Part shown: in pieces, positions 35,701-44,577 of the stretch | Numbering within the stretch: position 1 is the stretch's first letter | How the letters are laid out: each line of letters begins with the position of its first letter | Assembly: GCF_018372875.1 (NCBI RefSeq) | Contig: NZ_JAHAIF010000013.1 | Coordinates: forward strand, 1-64,000 | DNA: 64,000 nucleotides | Origin: Clostridium sp. | GTDB taxonomy: Bacteria > Bacillota > Clostridia > Clostridiales > Clostridiaceae | Reading direction: 5' to 3' | Program-made: the position numbers and the translations under genes | The notes under the pieces: model-generated | Seen by the model: the letters and a program-made list of their open reading frames with translations, nothing else | Database searches by the model: none | What the model was told of the DNA's origin: nothing

Positions 35701-36867
35701 ATGCTGAATACTAATAGAATTATACAAAGATATAAATTAGACAGTAGATTTGTTAAAGAGATTGACAAGGGTATATTAATATCAATGTTATTATTAATAA
35801 TGTTTGGGATACTAAATATATATTTATGCACTAAGGGAGAAGTTTTTCCTATACTCGGACCGTTTTATTTCGCTAAAAGACAAATTATATGGTTTTTAAT
35901 TTCTATGGTAGCTCTTTACATAATATTAACTGTAGATTATAGAGTTATTTATAATTATATTCCTATAATTTTCTGGGGATCAGTAATATTATTACTAATG
36001 GTATGGATACCTAAGGTGGGGGTTGAAGTTAATGGAGCAAGAGGATGGATAGATTTAAAAATTTGCCTGTTTCAACCATCTGAAATAGCTAAGTATGGAA
36101 TTATATTGATGGTAGCCAAGCTGTTAAATGAGATGGATTATAAGATTAATGATATAAGAAATTTACTTAGATTAGGATTTTATATAGCTATTCCAGTATT
36201 CTTTATATTGTTACAAAGAGATATGGGAATGACAATGGTATGTTTTTTTATAGTGCTTGGAATGTTTTTTATAGCAGGTTTAGATAAAAGAGTTATAATT
36301 GGAGGCTTATCAGTTTTAGCTATAGGAATTGTATTTGTTTGGTACTCAGGACTACTTGGAGGATATAGAGCTGATAGAATAAATTCCTTCTTAAATCCAG
36401 AAGAATATGCAGATGATTTATCATATCAGTATACTCAAGGGGTTATAGGGATTGGAGCAGGGGGATTAACTGGAATTAATAAATCCTTTGATCCTGATAT
36501 TGATCCAGGTTATGCAGGAACTAATGTACCAGAAATACAAACAGATTTTATATTTTCAGCCATAGCAGAGCAATGGGGCTTTATTGGAGGTGTATTTGTT
36601 TTGCTTTTATATGGAGTGTTAATTACAAAGATGATAGTAATTTCAAGAAATTGTGGAGATAGATTTGCATCTATAGTTTGTATTGGAGTTATATCTTATT
36701 TTATGTTTGCAGTTACACAAAATATAGGTATGACTATAGGGCTTTTGCCTATAACAGGTATAACATTGCCTTTAATAAGTTATGGTGGTAGCTCTTTATT
36801 AACTACTGTAATTGGTGTAGCAATGGTTTTAAATATTTCTATGAGAAAGAAAAAGATACTTTTTTAA
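35701..36867 (+). CDS. SEDS-family glycosyltransferase, RodA paralogue (copy 2)
   Basis: This polytopic protein of 388 residues is closely similar to the product at 34025 over the whole length (NIYLCTKGE, VNGARGWIDL, MVCFFIVLGMFFIAGLDKR, NIGMTIGLLPITGITLPLIS). Differences include a four-residue longer loop near residue 55 and ILLQRDMGMT where copy 1 has ILIQPDMGMT; the aspartate is kept in both. It has its own ribosome site and a terminator on each side, so it is an independent unit. Whether it serves elongation or sporulation is open. Confidence 0.9.
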   Translation: MLNTNRIIQRYKLDSRFVKEIDKGILISMLLLIMFGILNIYLCTKGEVFPILGPFYFAKRQIIWFLISMVALYIILTVDYRVIYNYIPIIFWGSVILLLMVWIPKVGVEVNGARGWIDLKICLFQPSEIAKYGIILMVAKLLNEMDYKINDIRNLLRLGFYIAIPVFFILLQRDMGMTMVCFFIVLGMFFIAGLDKRVIIGGLSVLAIGIVFVWYSGLLGGYRADRINSFLNPEEYADDLSYQYTQGVIGIGAGGLTGINKSFDPDIDPGYAGTNVPEIQTDFIFSAIAEQWGFIGGVFVLLLYGVLITKMIVISRNCGDRFASIVCIGVISYFMFAVTQNIGMTIGLLPITGITLPLISYGGSSLLTTVIGVAMVLNISMRKKKILF

Positions 36868-36899
36868 AAGGGAAATTGCCTAAGCAATTTCTTTTTTTT
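36868..36899 (+). terminator. Terminator of the rodA paralogue
   Basis: GAAATTGC (36872-36879) pairs with GCAATTTC (36884-36891), followed by eight T residues; the stem begins just after the stop codon. Confidence 0.9.
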
Positions 36900-37012
36900 G
36901 TTATTAAAAGTTACTCAACTTTTTCCTAAAAAGTTTGGTTAAATTATGACATAGGAATATTAACCATATAGTGAAAATATAATTTATTAGTAAAACTACT
37001 AGGAGGAAAGAG

Positions 37013-37783
37013 ATGGGAGAGTACAAGTCGCAATACGAGAAATACTATAAAAACTTAAGGAATAAGGTACCTGGTAAAACACCTAAACCAGCCTCTTCTT
37101 ATGATTATTTAGGAAGAGGAAAAAGTGGTAATAATAGAACAGAAAATAGGTTTGTAAAAAAGTTTATTTTTCAACTTGTTGGAGCCTTAATCCTTTTAGT
37201 GATTTTTATGGGAATAAAGTTAATTCCTATAGAAGGTGCAAAAGAAGCGTATATTGTAACTAGGGAAGCTTTAGATAAGAATTTTGATGTTGAAGAAGCA
37301 ATAATGGCCATGAATATACCTGGGGTAGAGGATTATAAAGAAAACATTTTAGACTATATAGATAACTTTAAGAGTTTTGTAACAGGTGATAAAACTCTTA
37401 AAGAAGATATAAAGGATAACTATGTAATACCAGTAGTAGGTACAGTATCTCATTTATCAGGTGAAAATGTAGGAATTATAATACAGACAGATAGTGAAAT
37501 GGATGTTATTGCAAGCTTTGATGGAAAGATAAGAGAAATTAAGGAAGATGGAGATGAAAAACATATAATAGTTGACCATGGAAATGGTATAGAGACATAC
37601 TATGGATTAATTTCTACAGTTGATGTTAAGGAAGGAGATAAGGTAGAAAAGGGACAGTCAATAGGTAAAACAGGGGTGTTAGACTCTGAAGGAACTAAAG
37701 GAATAGTATATAAGATAAGTTATATGGGGGTTGAAAAAGATCCAGTGGAAATGATGGATTTTTCATCCTTAAAGAGCGTTTAG
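37013..37783 (+). CDS. spoIVFA: SpoIVFA-like protein with degenerate M23 domain
   Basis: In Bacillus SpoIVFA holds the intramembrane protease SpoIVFB inactive in the outer forespore membrane. This protein has a charged cytoplasmic N-terminus (about 55 residues), one membrane helix (about 57-77) and a C-terminal LytM/M23 fold (about 140-250: VVGTVSHLSGENVGIIIQTD, VDHGNGIETYYGLI, VEKGQSIGKTG). The metal-binding histidines of active M23 peptidases are missing: no H-x-G-x-D, TYYG instead of T-x-Y-x-H, and YKISYMG instead of H-x-H-F. It is therefore a pseudo-enzyme, as known for SpoIVFA. The adjacent spoIVFB gene supports the call. Confidence 0.82.
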   Translation: MGEYKSQYEKYYKNLRNKVPGKTPKPASSYDYLGRGKSGNNRTENRFVKKFIFQLVGALILLVIFMGIKLIPIEGAKEAYIVTREALDKNFDVEEAIMAMNIPGVEDYKENILDYIDNFKSFVTGDKTLKEDIKDNYVIPVVGTVSHLSGENVGIIIQTDSEMDVIASFDGKIREIKEDGDEKHIIVDHGNGIETYYGLISTVDVKEGDKVEKGQSIGKTGVLDSEGTKGIVYKISYMGVEKDPVEMMDFSSLKSV

Positions 37784-37809
37784 TTGTTAGCAATCCTTAG
37801 GAGTTTTAA

Positions 37810-38667
37810 ATGGACAGAAAAAGAAAGATGCTAATATTAGAATTTATATTCTTATTAGTAATTTGTACTTTAAATAAGCAAATGTTGGTGGGTTTTATAT
37901 GGGTTATACTGCATGAGGCAGTTCATATCTTAGTAGCAAATAAATTTGGACTAAGATTAAATAGTTTTAAAATTCATATAACAGGGGCAGGAACAGAGAT
38001 AGATGATATCGATGATTTATCAGAAAATAGAAAACTGATTTTATATGTTTCTGGACCCCTGTTTAACTTTGTTTCAGCAATGGTATTATTATTTTTAAAG
38101 AGTGAATATGGATTAAATGTTGAAAGTAGCATATGGATAAATCTTGGCTTACTATTCTTTAACATGTTGCCAGCGTATCCTTTAGATGGTGTAAGAATAT
38201 ATGAGATACTTTTAAGTAAGAAAATCTTATATAAAAAAGCAAAGAAACTTTTAGTAAGAGCTAGTTTTATGGTAGCTGCATTTATTATGATAGGTTTCTT
38301 ATTAACAATATACATACATAAGGTCAATATTAGTTTGCTTTTAGCATCAGTTTTATTAACATATACAACCTTCTTAGAGAATGAAAAAACTATTTATATA
38401 ATTATGGGAAGTATAGTAAGAAAGAGTAGAAGGTTAATTAGTGATGGATATATAGAGAATAAAAGTATTTCTGTCTATTACAAGAGAGATTTAATTAAGG
38501 TTTTAAGCCTAGTAGATAGGAATAAGTTTAATTCTTTTTTTGTTTTAGATGATGATATGAGACTTTTAGGAATAATTTATGAAGACGAACTTATAAAGAC
38601 CTTGAAGGAAAGTGGTAACATGACCCTTGAGGAACTATTAGTAAGTAAAAAGAATAAGAAAGATTAG
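37810..38667 (+). CDS. spoIVFB: SpoIVFB-type intramembrane metalloprotease
   Basis: This M50/site-2 protease cleaves pro-sigma-K in the mother cell during sporulation. The zinc motif HEAVH lies in the second membrane segment (about 36-40), and the second site AYPLDGVRI near residue 120 gives the Asp ligand. Six membrane helices precede a C-terminal CBS-like domain (DRNKFNSFFVLDDDMRLLG), which binds ATP in the Bacillus protein. It follows spoIVFA by 26 bases. Length 285 is normal. Confidence 0.92.
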   Translation: MDRKRKMLILEFIFLLVICTLNKQMLVGFIWVILHEAVHILVANKFGLRLNSFKIHITGAGTEIDDIDDLSENRKLILYVSGPLFNFVSAMVLLFLKSEYGLNVESSIWINLGLLFFNMLPAYPLDGVRIYEILLSKKILYKKAKKLLVRASFMVAAFIMIGFLLTIYIHKVNISLLLASVLLTYTTFLENEKTIYIIMGSIVRKSRRLISDGYIENKSISVYYKRDLIKVLSLVDRNKFNSFFVLDDDMRLLGIIYEDELIKTLKESGNMTLEELLVSKKNKKD

Positions 38668-38699
38668 AAGGAGAAATTGCTTTGCAATTTCTCTTTTTT
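38668..38699 (+). terminator. Terminator of spoIVFA-spoIVFB
   Basis: GAGAAATTGC (38671-38680) pairs perfectly with GCAATTTCTC (38684-38693), followed by T residues. Confidence 0.92.
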
Positions 38700-38748
38700 A
38701 ATTGTTATAGCAATATTATATTAATTTAAATTAAAAATAATTGAAGTG

Positions 38749-38778
38749 TTGACAAAAAATAACTGTAGAGTGTATAGT
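38749..38778 (+). promoter_or_regulatory. Sigma-A promoter of the ytr-like operon
   Basis: TTGACA (38749-38754), 18 bases, TATAGT (38773-38778). Confidence 0.75.
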
Positions 38779-38797
38779 GTGAATATATAGTATACAC
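38770..38797 (+). promoter_or_regulatory. Candidate YtrA-type operator
   Basis: GTGTATA (38770-38776) and TATACAC (38791-38797) form an inverted repeat with a 14-base centre. The left arm overlaps the -10 box and the right arm ends five bases before the ribosome site, so a bound GntR-type dimer would block transcription. Confidence 0.6.
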
Positions 38798-38815
38798 ACC
38801 TAAGGAGGTGTATGA

Positions 38816-39190
38816 GTGAAAATAATTTTAGATTATACAAGTGATTTGCCTATGTATGAACAAGTAGTAAGGGGAATAAAGAATTTAATTATAGATGGTA
38901 GTCTAAAGGAAAATGACTTACTGCCTTCTGTTAGGAAGCTGTCTCAGGAACTTAATGTTAGTACTATTACTATAAAAAGGGCTTATTTAGAATTAGAGAA
39001 GGCTGGAATAACATATTCTGTTTCAGGGGTGGGTACCTTTGTGAGAGTTAAGGATAATGAAGAATTAATTAATGAAAATAAAGAAAAGTTATTTTGTGAA
39101 CTTGATGATATAGTAGGTAAATTATTAGATGGTAAGTGTACAAAAGAAGAGATAGTTAAAAGGGTTAATAAGATTTTGAGGGGGAATTAA
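38816..39190 (+). CDS. GntR-family regulator, YtrA type
   Basis: This 124-residue repressor has the GntR winged helix (about 10-75: YEQVVRGIKNLIIDGSL, LPSVRKLSQELNVSTITIKRAY, YSVSGVGTFV) and only a short C-terminal helical tail, the YtrA layout. YtrA proteins usually control an adjacent ABC transporter and respond to cell-wall antibiotics. The start is a GTG at 38816 with AAGGAGGTG at 38802-38810; the ATG at 38812 is in a frame that stops after 10 codons. First gene of a five- to six-gene operon. Confidence 0.9.
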   Translation: MKIILDYTSDLPMYEQVVRGIKNLIIDGSLKENDLLPSVRKLSQELNVSTITIKRAYLELEKAGITYSVSGVGTFVRVKDNEELINENKEKLFCELDDIVGKLLDGKCTKEEIVKRVNKILRGN

Positions 39191-39194
39191 AATT

Positions 39195-40049
39195 ATGGAA
39201 AATTTATTAGAGATTAAGGATTTAAGTATTAAGTTTAAGGACTTTTCTTTGAAAAATGTATCATTTTGTGTTCCAAGAGGAACAGTTTTAGGATTTATAG
39301 GGCAAAATGGTGCAGGAAAAACTACTACATTAAAGCTTATTCTAAACAGTTATAAAAGGGCTTCAGGGGAAATAAGAGTTCTAGGAAAAGATAATATTAA
39401 AGATGAGATTTTTGTAAAGAATAATATAGGTTATGTACCAGCAGAAAGTTATCTTATAGAGAATAAAACAATTGAAGAACATGAAGAAACTTTTGAATTT
39501 TTCTATGATAAATGGGATCACAAGCTTTATATGGAGTATATAAAGAAGTTTGGTATAGATATGAATAAAAGGTGTGGAGATTTATCTACTGGCATGAAGA
39601 CAAAAGCTATGTTAGCTTTAGCATTAGCACATGACCCACAAATCTTAGTTTTAGATGAGCCAACATCAGGGTTAGATCCAGTAGCAAGGCTAGAATTCCT
39701 TGATATGCTTAGAGAGTTTGTAGGAGATGGGAAGAAATCTGTTATTTTATCAACTCACATTACCTCTGATTTAGATAAGGTAGCAGACTATATAGTATTA
39801 ATTCATGAAGGAAGAATTTTAGAATTTGATTCTATGGATAATATCCAAGAAAGTTTTGCTGTAGTTAAGGGGGATTTATCTGAGATTATTGGCTATGAAG
39901 ATGACTTTATAGGTATAAAAAAGTGGGATGATTCCTTTGAAGGGTTAATTAAAAGAGAAAAATTAGTAGGAGAATTAAAGAATTTAAGAACTATAGTTCC
40001 TAATATAGAAAATTTATTATCGTTTCATATTTGGGGTAATAAGAAATGA
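39195..40049 (+). CDS. ABC transporter ATP-binding protein (YtrB-like)
   Basis: This is the ATPase of the exporter encoded downstream. Walker A is GQNGAGKTTT (about 36-45), the signature is LSTGMKTKAMLALALAH (about 137), Walker B is ILVLDEPTSGLDP, and the switch histidine is in STHITSD. It has 284 residues including a C-terminal extension after the ATPase core. It begins four bases after the regulator gene and overlaps the next gene by four bases. Confidence 0.93.
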   Translation: MENLLEIKDLSIKFKDFSLKNVSFCVPRGTVLGFIGQNGAGKTTTLKLILNSYKRASGEIRVLGKDNIKDEIFVKNNIGYVPAESYLIENKTIEEHEETFEFFYDKWDHKLYMEYIKKFGIDMNKRCGDLSTGMKTKAMLALALAHDPQILVLDEPTSGLDPVARLEFLDMLREFVGDGKKSVILSTHITSDLDKVADYIVLIHEGRILEFDSMDNIQESFAVVKGDLSEIIGYEDDFIGIKKWDDSFEGLIKREKLVGELKNLRTIVPNIENLLSFHIWGNKK

Positions 40050-40798
40050 AGAGAAGATTTAAGAGAATAGCCTTAATGATGGATTTTATAACTGATGGAA
40101 ATAAGAATATTGTATCCTTTGTTTGTTTATTTATAGTATGCCTTTTGGGAATGATATTTTTTGATATGCAGTTTGATTCAATTGCTTATGATATTCAGCA
40201 TCAATTCATTATAAATAATAGTTTTATATTAAATAATTTACTTCGTGTGTATTCACCATTTGCTGGTGTTCTTGTATCAATTATACAATGCTCTCTACCT
40301 ACACAAAAAAACAATAATAAGTTATCAAAAATATTTGAAATTCTTCCTGCTAAAAAAGGAGAAATATTTCTTGAAAGAGTTATTAATTTATTATTGGTTT
40401 CAATATCAATTTTTGTATTATATTTTAGCTTATATGCTATTAATATAAATGACTTTTATGGAATTGGTATAAGAGGAATGTTATGTATAATTATGATTTT
40501 AATATTGATATATCTAACTTTTATAAATATAACTAGATTCTTTAGAAATGAGAAGGCATATAAAAGAGTAAAAATAATTGGTTTTATATTGTTACTTTTA
40601 ATTTATTTAATTCCAGCATTATTTACTTTAATTAATTATGAAGATGAAATTAATAATATAGTAAATATAATTCATGGAAGTAGTTTTGTTCAAGCCTTAG
40701 GTGATAAGAGCGTTGGTATTATTGTAGGGGCAGTATTATTTAGTATTTATTTTATCTTTAACTATTGGTATGTAAAAAGACAGGTATATAAGGACTAA
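40046..40798 (+). CDS. ABC transporter permease (first of a tandem pair)
   Basis: This 250-residue polytopic protein has about six membrane helices and the short start MKRRFKRIALMMDF. It is related over its length to the next gene product: both have an 'ITRFxR/K' motif in the second half and end in YVKRQVYK. ATGA overlap with the ATPase gene implies coupling. Substrate unknown; by analogy with Ytr systems it may help against wall-active compounds. Confidence 0.8.
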   Translation: MKRRFKRIALMMDFITDGNKNIVSFVCLFIVCLLGMIFFDMQFDSIAYDIQHQFIINNSFILNNLLRVYSPFAGVLVSIIQCSLPTQKNNNKLSKIFEILPAKKGEIFLERVINLLLVSISIFVLYFSLYAININDFYGIGIRGMLCIIMILILIYLTFINITRFFRNEKAYKRVKIIGFILLLLIYLIPALFTLINYEDEINNIVNIIHGSSFVQALGDKSVGIIVGAVLFSIYFIFNYWYVKRQVYKD

Positions 40799-40857
40799 AT
40801 TTCATAAAAAGATTACCTAATAAGGTGAGTAATAATATTTGATTTGGAGGGGGCAAA

Positions 40858-41625
40858 GTGAAGGATAGAATTAAGAGAGTGTTATATACTATGAATTTAT
40901 CTATGGATGGTAAGGGGCGAACAAGTATTAATTTATATCTAATACTTTATTTAATTTTAAGTATTGTAAGTATGAAAGTTATTAAATATACTTTGAATAA
41001 TATTTATGATTTTTCATTATTTTCAAAAATATATGAAGAAAATTTCAATGTTTTAGTTGAGGCTTTAGATATTATTTCTTTAATATCTATTAGTGTTTCC
41101 TTTGTAGTATTCTGGGTTTTGCCAAAGCAAAAGTATGAGTATCAAATAACTAAAATGAGTACATTTCTACCTATAAATAAAGAAGAGTTGGTAATAAGTA
41201 GGTTTTTAAGCTTTGGATATGCATTTTTATTATTATTAATTCCTTATATAGGTATGTTTAATGTTAAGATTGAAAATTCCTTAATTATAGAAGTAAGGGG
41301 AGTAATAGCAGTTTTTATAATAATGGCACTGTTATTTTTTACAGTAAAAAATATTACTAGATTTTTAAAGAGAGGTATAGGGGAAAAGTTAGTAAATATA
41401 TTAGGACTTATTTTAATGCTAGCCCCTTCTTTTATTCCATTAATAATATTCGAAATTACAGGTGATGAAAGTATTTTTTATATTTTTAACTCATCCTTTA
41501 ATAATAGATTTATTAAAAGCCTTGGGGGAAGTGAAAGTGGGCTATGGTTAGGATTAGCAATCATTAGCTTAATATTTATATTTAATTATTTATATGTAAA
41601 AAGACAGGTATATAAAAAGGGGTGA
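40858..41625 (+). CDS. ABC transporter permease (second of a tandem pair)
   Basis: This 255-residue membrane protein is paralogous to the preceding one (MKDRIKRVLYTMNLSMDG at the start, NITRFLKRG and FNYLYVKRQVYKKG at the end). About six hydrophobic helices are visible. It starts with GTG at 40858, five bases after GGAGGGGG. The pair probably forms a heterodimeric membrane channel. Confidence 0.8.
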   Translation: MKDRIKRVLYTMNLSMDGKGRTSINLYLILYLILSIVSMKVIKYTLNNIYDFSLFSKIYEENFNVLVEALDIISLISISVSFVVFWVLPKQKYEYQITKMSTFLPINKEELVISRFLSFGYAFLLLLIPYIGMFNVKIENSLIIEVRGVIAVFIIMALLFFTVKNITRFLKRGIGEKLVNILGLILMLAPSFIPLIIFEITGDESIFYIFNSSFNNRFIKSLGGSESGLWLGLAIISLIFIFNYLYVKRQVYKKG

Positions 41626-41632
41626 ATAAATA

Positions 41633-42241
41633 GTGAGTTTATTAAAAATATACATTGCATTAGCAAAGAAAGGTTTTCTACCTAGTTCATTGCTTGGAAT
41701 AATGGGATTTGCACTAGTGTTATTTATAAATAATCCTGGGTTAGAATTAGTTGTAGTAATGTTTCCGTTAGTAATTTCACTTTTAATTACAGAAAAAGAA
41801 TATAATTTATTATTTACCCTTCCTATGAAAACACAGGATATTTTAAAACTTAAATATATAAATTCATATGTTCAGGTAATATTAGGATTTATTTTAGGGG
41901 GAGTGGGATTAGCATTTAAGGGAGAACTTGAACTAGGATATTTTATATATAAATTATCAGTTGTAATAATAGAATTAAATATTTTATTGTTTTTAAATTC
42001 AGATAGGGGCTTGAGAAATAATAAAGAAGATGGAGCATTATTAATTCCAGCATTAATGGTAATGATAGCTATAGTATTTTATTACTTAGGAATAGAAAGT
42101 GATAAATTCAATATATTAGATAAGTTAATAATGTATAGTGTAGGTATAGTAATAGCTGTCTTTAGTTGCTTTAATTCATATAAAAAATCTAATGCTATAG
42201 TTTATGGTGAGGGGGAAATAAACTATGAGGAAGTATCTTAG
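41633..42241 (+). CDS. ABC-2-type membrane protein
   Basis: This 202-residue protein has about six membrane helices with no soluble domain. Its motif ITEKEYNLLFTLPMKTQDILKLKY, a conserved 'lasting-repeat' found in small ABC-2 permeases, supports the call. It starts with GTG at 41633 following AAGGGGTG. Its 3' end overlaps the start of the following broken gene by 17 bases, so the two were once translated together. Confidence 0.75.
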   Translation: MSLLKIYIALAKKGFLPSSLLGIMGFALVLFINNPGLELVVVMFPLVISLLITEKEYNLLFTLPMKTQDILKLKYINSYVQVILGFILGGVGLAFKGELELGYFIYKLSVVIIELNILLFLNSDRGLRNNKEDGALLIPALMVMIAIVFYYLGIESDKFNILDKLIMYSVGIVIAVFSCFNSYKKSNAIVYGEGEINYEEVS

Positions 42242-42652
42242 TTTAGATTACTACAAGGGAATAAGTGGGGATTTAAGAGCAAGTATAGTAACTAATATAG
42301 GAAAATTATTTATATGCATTTGTATAGTTTTTATAGGGATGAGGAGTTTAGAACCTTGGGGAAATGAATATATTATTCAATTTAATATTAGTGGAGTTTT
42401 ACTTTGAAAGCCTAGGTAAAGATTAGTGAAAAAGCTGTTTCAATAATAATGAGAGTGATTATATTTGTTGGAATAATATTGGGGGTTAATGGAGGCGGTG
42501 ATGGGATAAATTTAATATCATATAACTTAATATCTATGAAGGTATTTCAATTTTTAGGGGGCTATTCTGTAGGGGCAATACTTATACCTATAGTTTTAAT
42601 TTTATTTTGTTATATAAATTATATATACATTATTAGAAAGAACAGAATTTAG
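42225..42652 (+). pseudogene. Broken ABC-type membrane protein
   Basis: The first piece (42225-42407) begins MRKYLSLDYYKGISGDLRAS with a membrane helix and stops after 60 residues. A second piece, in a different frame (about 42416-42652), reads VKISEKAVSIIMRVIIFVG and ends with a helix and IYIIRKNRI. Together they look like an N-terminus and C-terminus of one permease joined by a frameshift, probably with a deletion, because the sum of about 140 residues is short for the family. Neither piece has a convincing ribosome site except the first. It is the last gene of the ytr-like operon. Confidence 0.65.
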
Positions 42653-42723
42653 TTGATTTAATTATATATATGGTGGTAATCTATAAAAAGAAAACATTTT
42701 CAAGGGTGATGGAGGTTGTATAA

Positions 42724-43647
42724 ATGAAGCAAATAAAAATAGCTAATACAGATATGGAAGTATCACAAGTATCTTTAGGGTGTATGAGAATCGCAAGCCT
42801 TACTAACAATGAGGTTGAAACATTAGTAAAGACTGCATTAGATGAAGGAATAAATTATTTTGATCATGCTGATATATATGGAAAAGGGAAGTCTGAAGAG
42901 ATTTTTTCAGAAGCTATAGGAATGAATACTACTTTAAGGGAAAAGATGTTTATTCAATCAAAGTGTGGTATAAATCAAAAGGATGGAAACTACGATTTTT
43001 CTAAGGAATATATTTTAGAGTCTGTAGATGGAATTTTAAAAAGACTAAAAACTGATTATTTGGATGCTCTCCTACTTCATAGACCAGATGCTTTAGTAGA
43101 GCCAGAAGAAGTAGCAGAGGCATTTAATATATTAAAGAACTCTGGAAAAGTAAGACATTTTGGGGTTTCTAACCACAATTCACTTCAAATAGAATTATTA
43201 CAAAAGTACTTAGATCAAAAGATTGTATTTAACCAACTTCAATTAAGTGTTACTAACTCAGGAATGATTAGAACAGGGTTAAATGTAAATATGGAAAATG
43301 AAGCTGGAATAAATAGAGATGGGAGTGTTCTTGATTATTGTAGATTAAATGATATTACAATACAAACATGGTCACCATTCCAATATGGATTCTTTGAGGG
43401 AGTTTTCTTAAATAATGATAAGTTCCCAGAATTAAATAAGACTATTGATGAAATTGCATCTAGATATGGGGTTTCAAATACAACAATAGCTATGGCTTGG
43501 ATTTTAAGACATCCAGCTAAGATGCAAGGTATAGCAGGTACTACAAATGTAGAAAGATTAAAGGAAATTTGTAAAGCATCTGATATAGTTCTTACAAGGA
43601 AAGAATGGTATGATATATTTAAGGCAGCAGGAAATACACTTCCTTAG
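42724..43647 (+). CDS. Aldo/keto reductase
   Basis: This NADPH-dependent reductase of the AKR superfamily is YdhF-like. The tetrad residues are in NYFDHADIYGKGKSEE (Asp, Tyr), MFIQSKCG (Lys) and ALLLHRPDAL (His). The cofactor end is GTTNVERLKEI near the C-terminus, and the barrel motif KVRHFGVSNH is present. Length 307 is normal. Substrate unknown. It is a single gene with a terminator after it. Confidence 0.92.
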   Translation: MKQIKIANTDMEVSQVSLGCMRIASLTNNEVETLVKTALDEGINYFDHADIYGKGKSEEIFSEAIGMNTTLREKMFIQSKCGINQKDGNYDFSKEYILESVDGILKRLKTDYLDALLLHRPDALVEPEEVAEAFNILKNSGKVRHFGVSNHNSLQIELLQKYLDQKIVFNQLQLSVTNSGMIRTGLNVNMENEAGINRDGSVLDYCRLNDITIQTWSPFQYGFFEGVFLNNDKFPELNKTIDEIASRYGVSNTTIAMAWILRHPAKMQGIAGTTNVERLKEICKASDIVLTRKEWYDIFKAAGNTLP

Positions 43648-43698
43648 GTAAGAAGGTAAGAGGTAGAGATAGTAAGAAATTTAATAATATTAATAATT

Positions 43699-43729
43699 AG
43701 AGAGATTGCCGTTCAATCTCTCTTTTTTT
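43699..43729 (+). terminator. Terminator of the aldo/keto reductase gene
   Basis: AGAGAGATTG (43699-43708) pairs perfectly with CAATCTCTCT (43714-43723), followed by seven T residues. Confidence 0.9.
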
Positions 43730-43844
43730 GAATGACTTGAATAATCGTGGTAGGTTATTATGCAGTATATTCTTAATCTTAATGTCTGCATTAAAGTAAT
43801 CATATAGGGTATAATTAATTATTATATATGGTAGGTGGAGGATA

Positions 43845-44306
43845 ATGAAGTTAATTGAACATTATGTACAAGTAATAAAAGATATTACTGATACATTTCC
43901 AAAGGAGGTTATTCATTGCTATCTGTTTGGCTCAGTAGCTAAAAAGTGTATAAATGAAAATAGTGATATAGATTTATGCATTATATTAAATGATAGAAAT
44001 GATAAGTTAGAGGAAGAAATAATAAAAAAAGCCTGCGAGTTAAAAAGAACTCATGATACATTTAAGTTGTGTAGATATTGTAGAGAATACAATGAAATGT
44101 TTAAAGATTTTGATGAGGGATGTTCGTTTATAGACAAGTTTTATATTGGAGCAAGATGTTCTCAAGAGGATGAATTAATTGCTTTAGATAGTGATGTTGA
44201 AAGAATAGTTAAGTTTGTTAATGATGTATATAACAAAGTTGAACCGTTGGTAAGGGAAGAGAATGATGGTGTGCAAGAGAATTTATTCGATAAGATAGTA
44301 AGATAG
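43845..44306 (+). CDS. Nucleotidyltransferase-domain protein
   Basis: This 153-residue protein has the minimal nucleotidyltransferase fold: G29-S30 in YLFGSVAKK and the metal-binding pair D41-x-D43 in NSDIDLCI. The C-terminal half is charged and helical. Such small proteins occur as MNT partners of HEPN toxins, but no HEPN gene is adjacent, or as stand-alone proteins. Function unknown. The ATG follows GGTGGAGG. Confidence 0.8.
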   Translation: MKLIEHYVQVIKDITDTFPKEVIHCYLFGSVAKKCINENSDIDLCIILNDRNDKLEEEIIKKACELKRTHDTFKLCRYCREYNEMFKDFDEGCSFIDKFYIGARCSQEDELIALDSDVERIVKFVNDVYNKVEPLVREENDGVQENLFDKIVR

Positions 44307-44359
44307 AGAGATTGTAATGCAGTTTCTTAGTATAATATTAATAATAAAGATAAGAATAG

Positions 44360-44383
44360 ATTCTGCTTAGGCAGAATTTTTTG
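44360..44383 (+). terminator. Terminator of the nucleotidyltransferase gene
   Basis: ATTCTGC pairs with GCAGAAT around TTAG, followed by six T residues. Confidence 0.8.
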
Positions 44384-44548
44384 TTTGGATTTAGGTCCAT
44401 ATTTATATATTTATTTCTTTTTATATTTAAAGCAATATTTAAATATTTATTTTTATATTTTAAATTTTATAGAAATTAAATTTAAAATTTGCTTTAAAGA
44501 ACTTCGTAATCTTTCTTATCTTAATTACAATCTGTCTTATTTTTCTTT

Positions 44549-44577
44549 TTGAAAGCCACTAAGCTTTGTGATAGAAT
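44549..44577 (+). promoter_or_regulatory. Sigma-A promoter of the radical SAM operon
   Basis: TTGAAA (44549-44554), 17 bases, TAGAAT (44572-44577), about 50 bases before the start codon. Confidence 0.65.

Noticed and set aside
37974..38327. 117-residue minus-strand frame inside spoIVFB
   Set aside because: Antisense shadow of a gene with clear M50 motifs.
42400..42450. Programmed frameshift joining the two halves of the last permease
   Set aside because: No slippery heptamer or following structure is evident, stops occur in both frames, and the joined product would still be too short; decay is simpler.
43845..44306. MNT/HEPN toxin-antitoxin pair
   Set aside because: The nucleotidyltransferase-like gene has no HEPN partner on either side.
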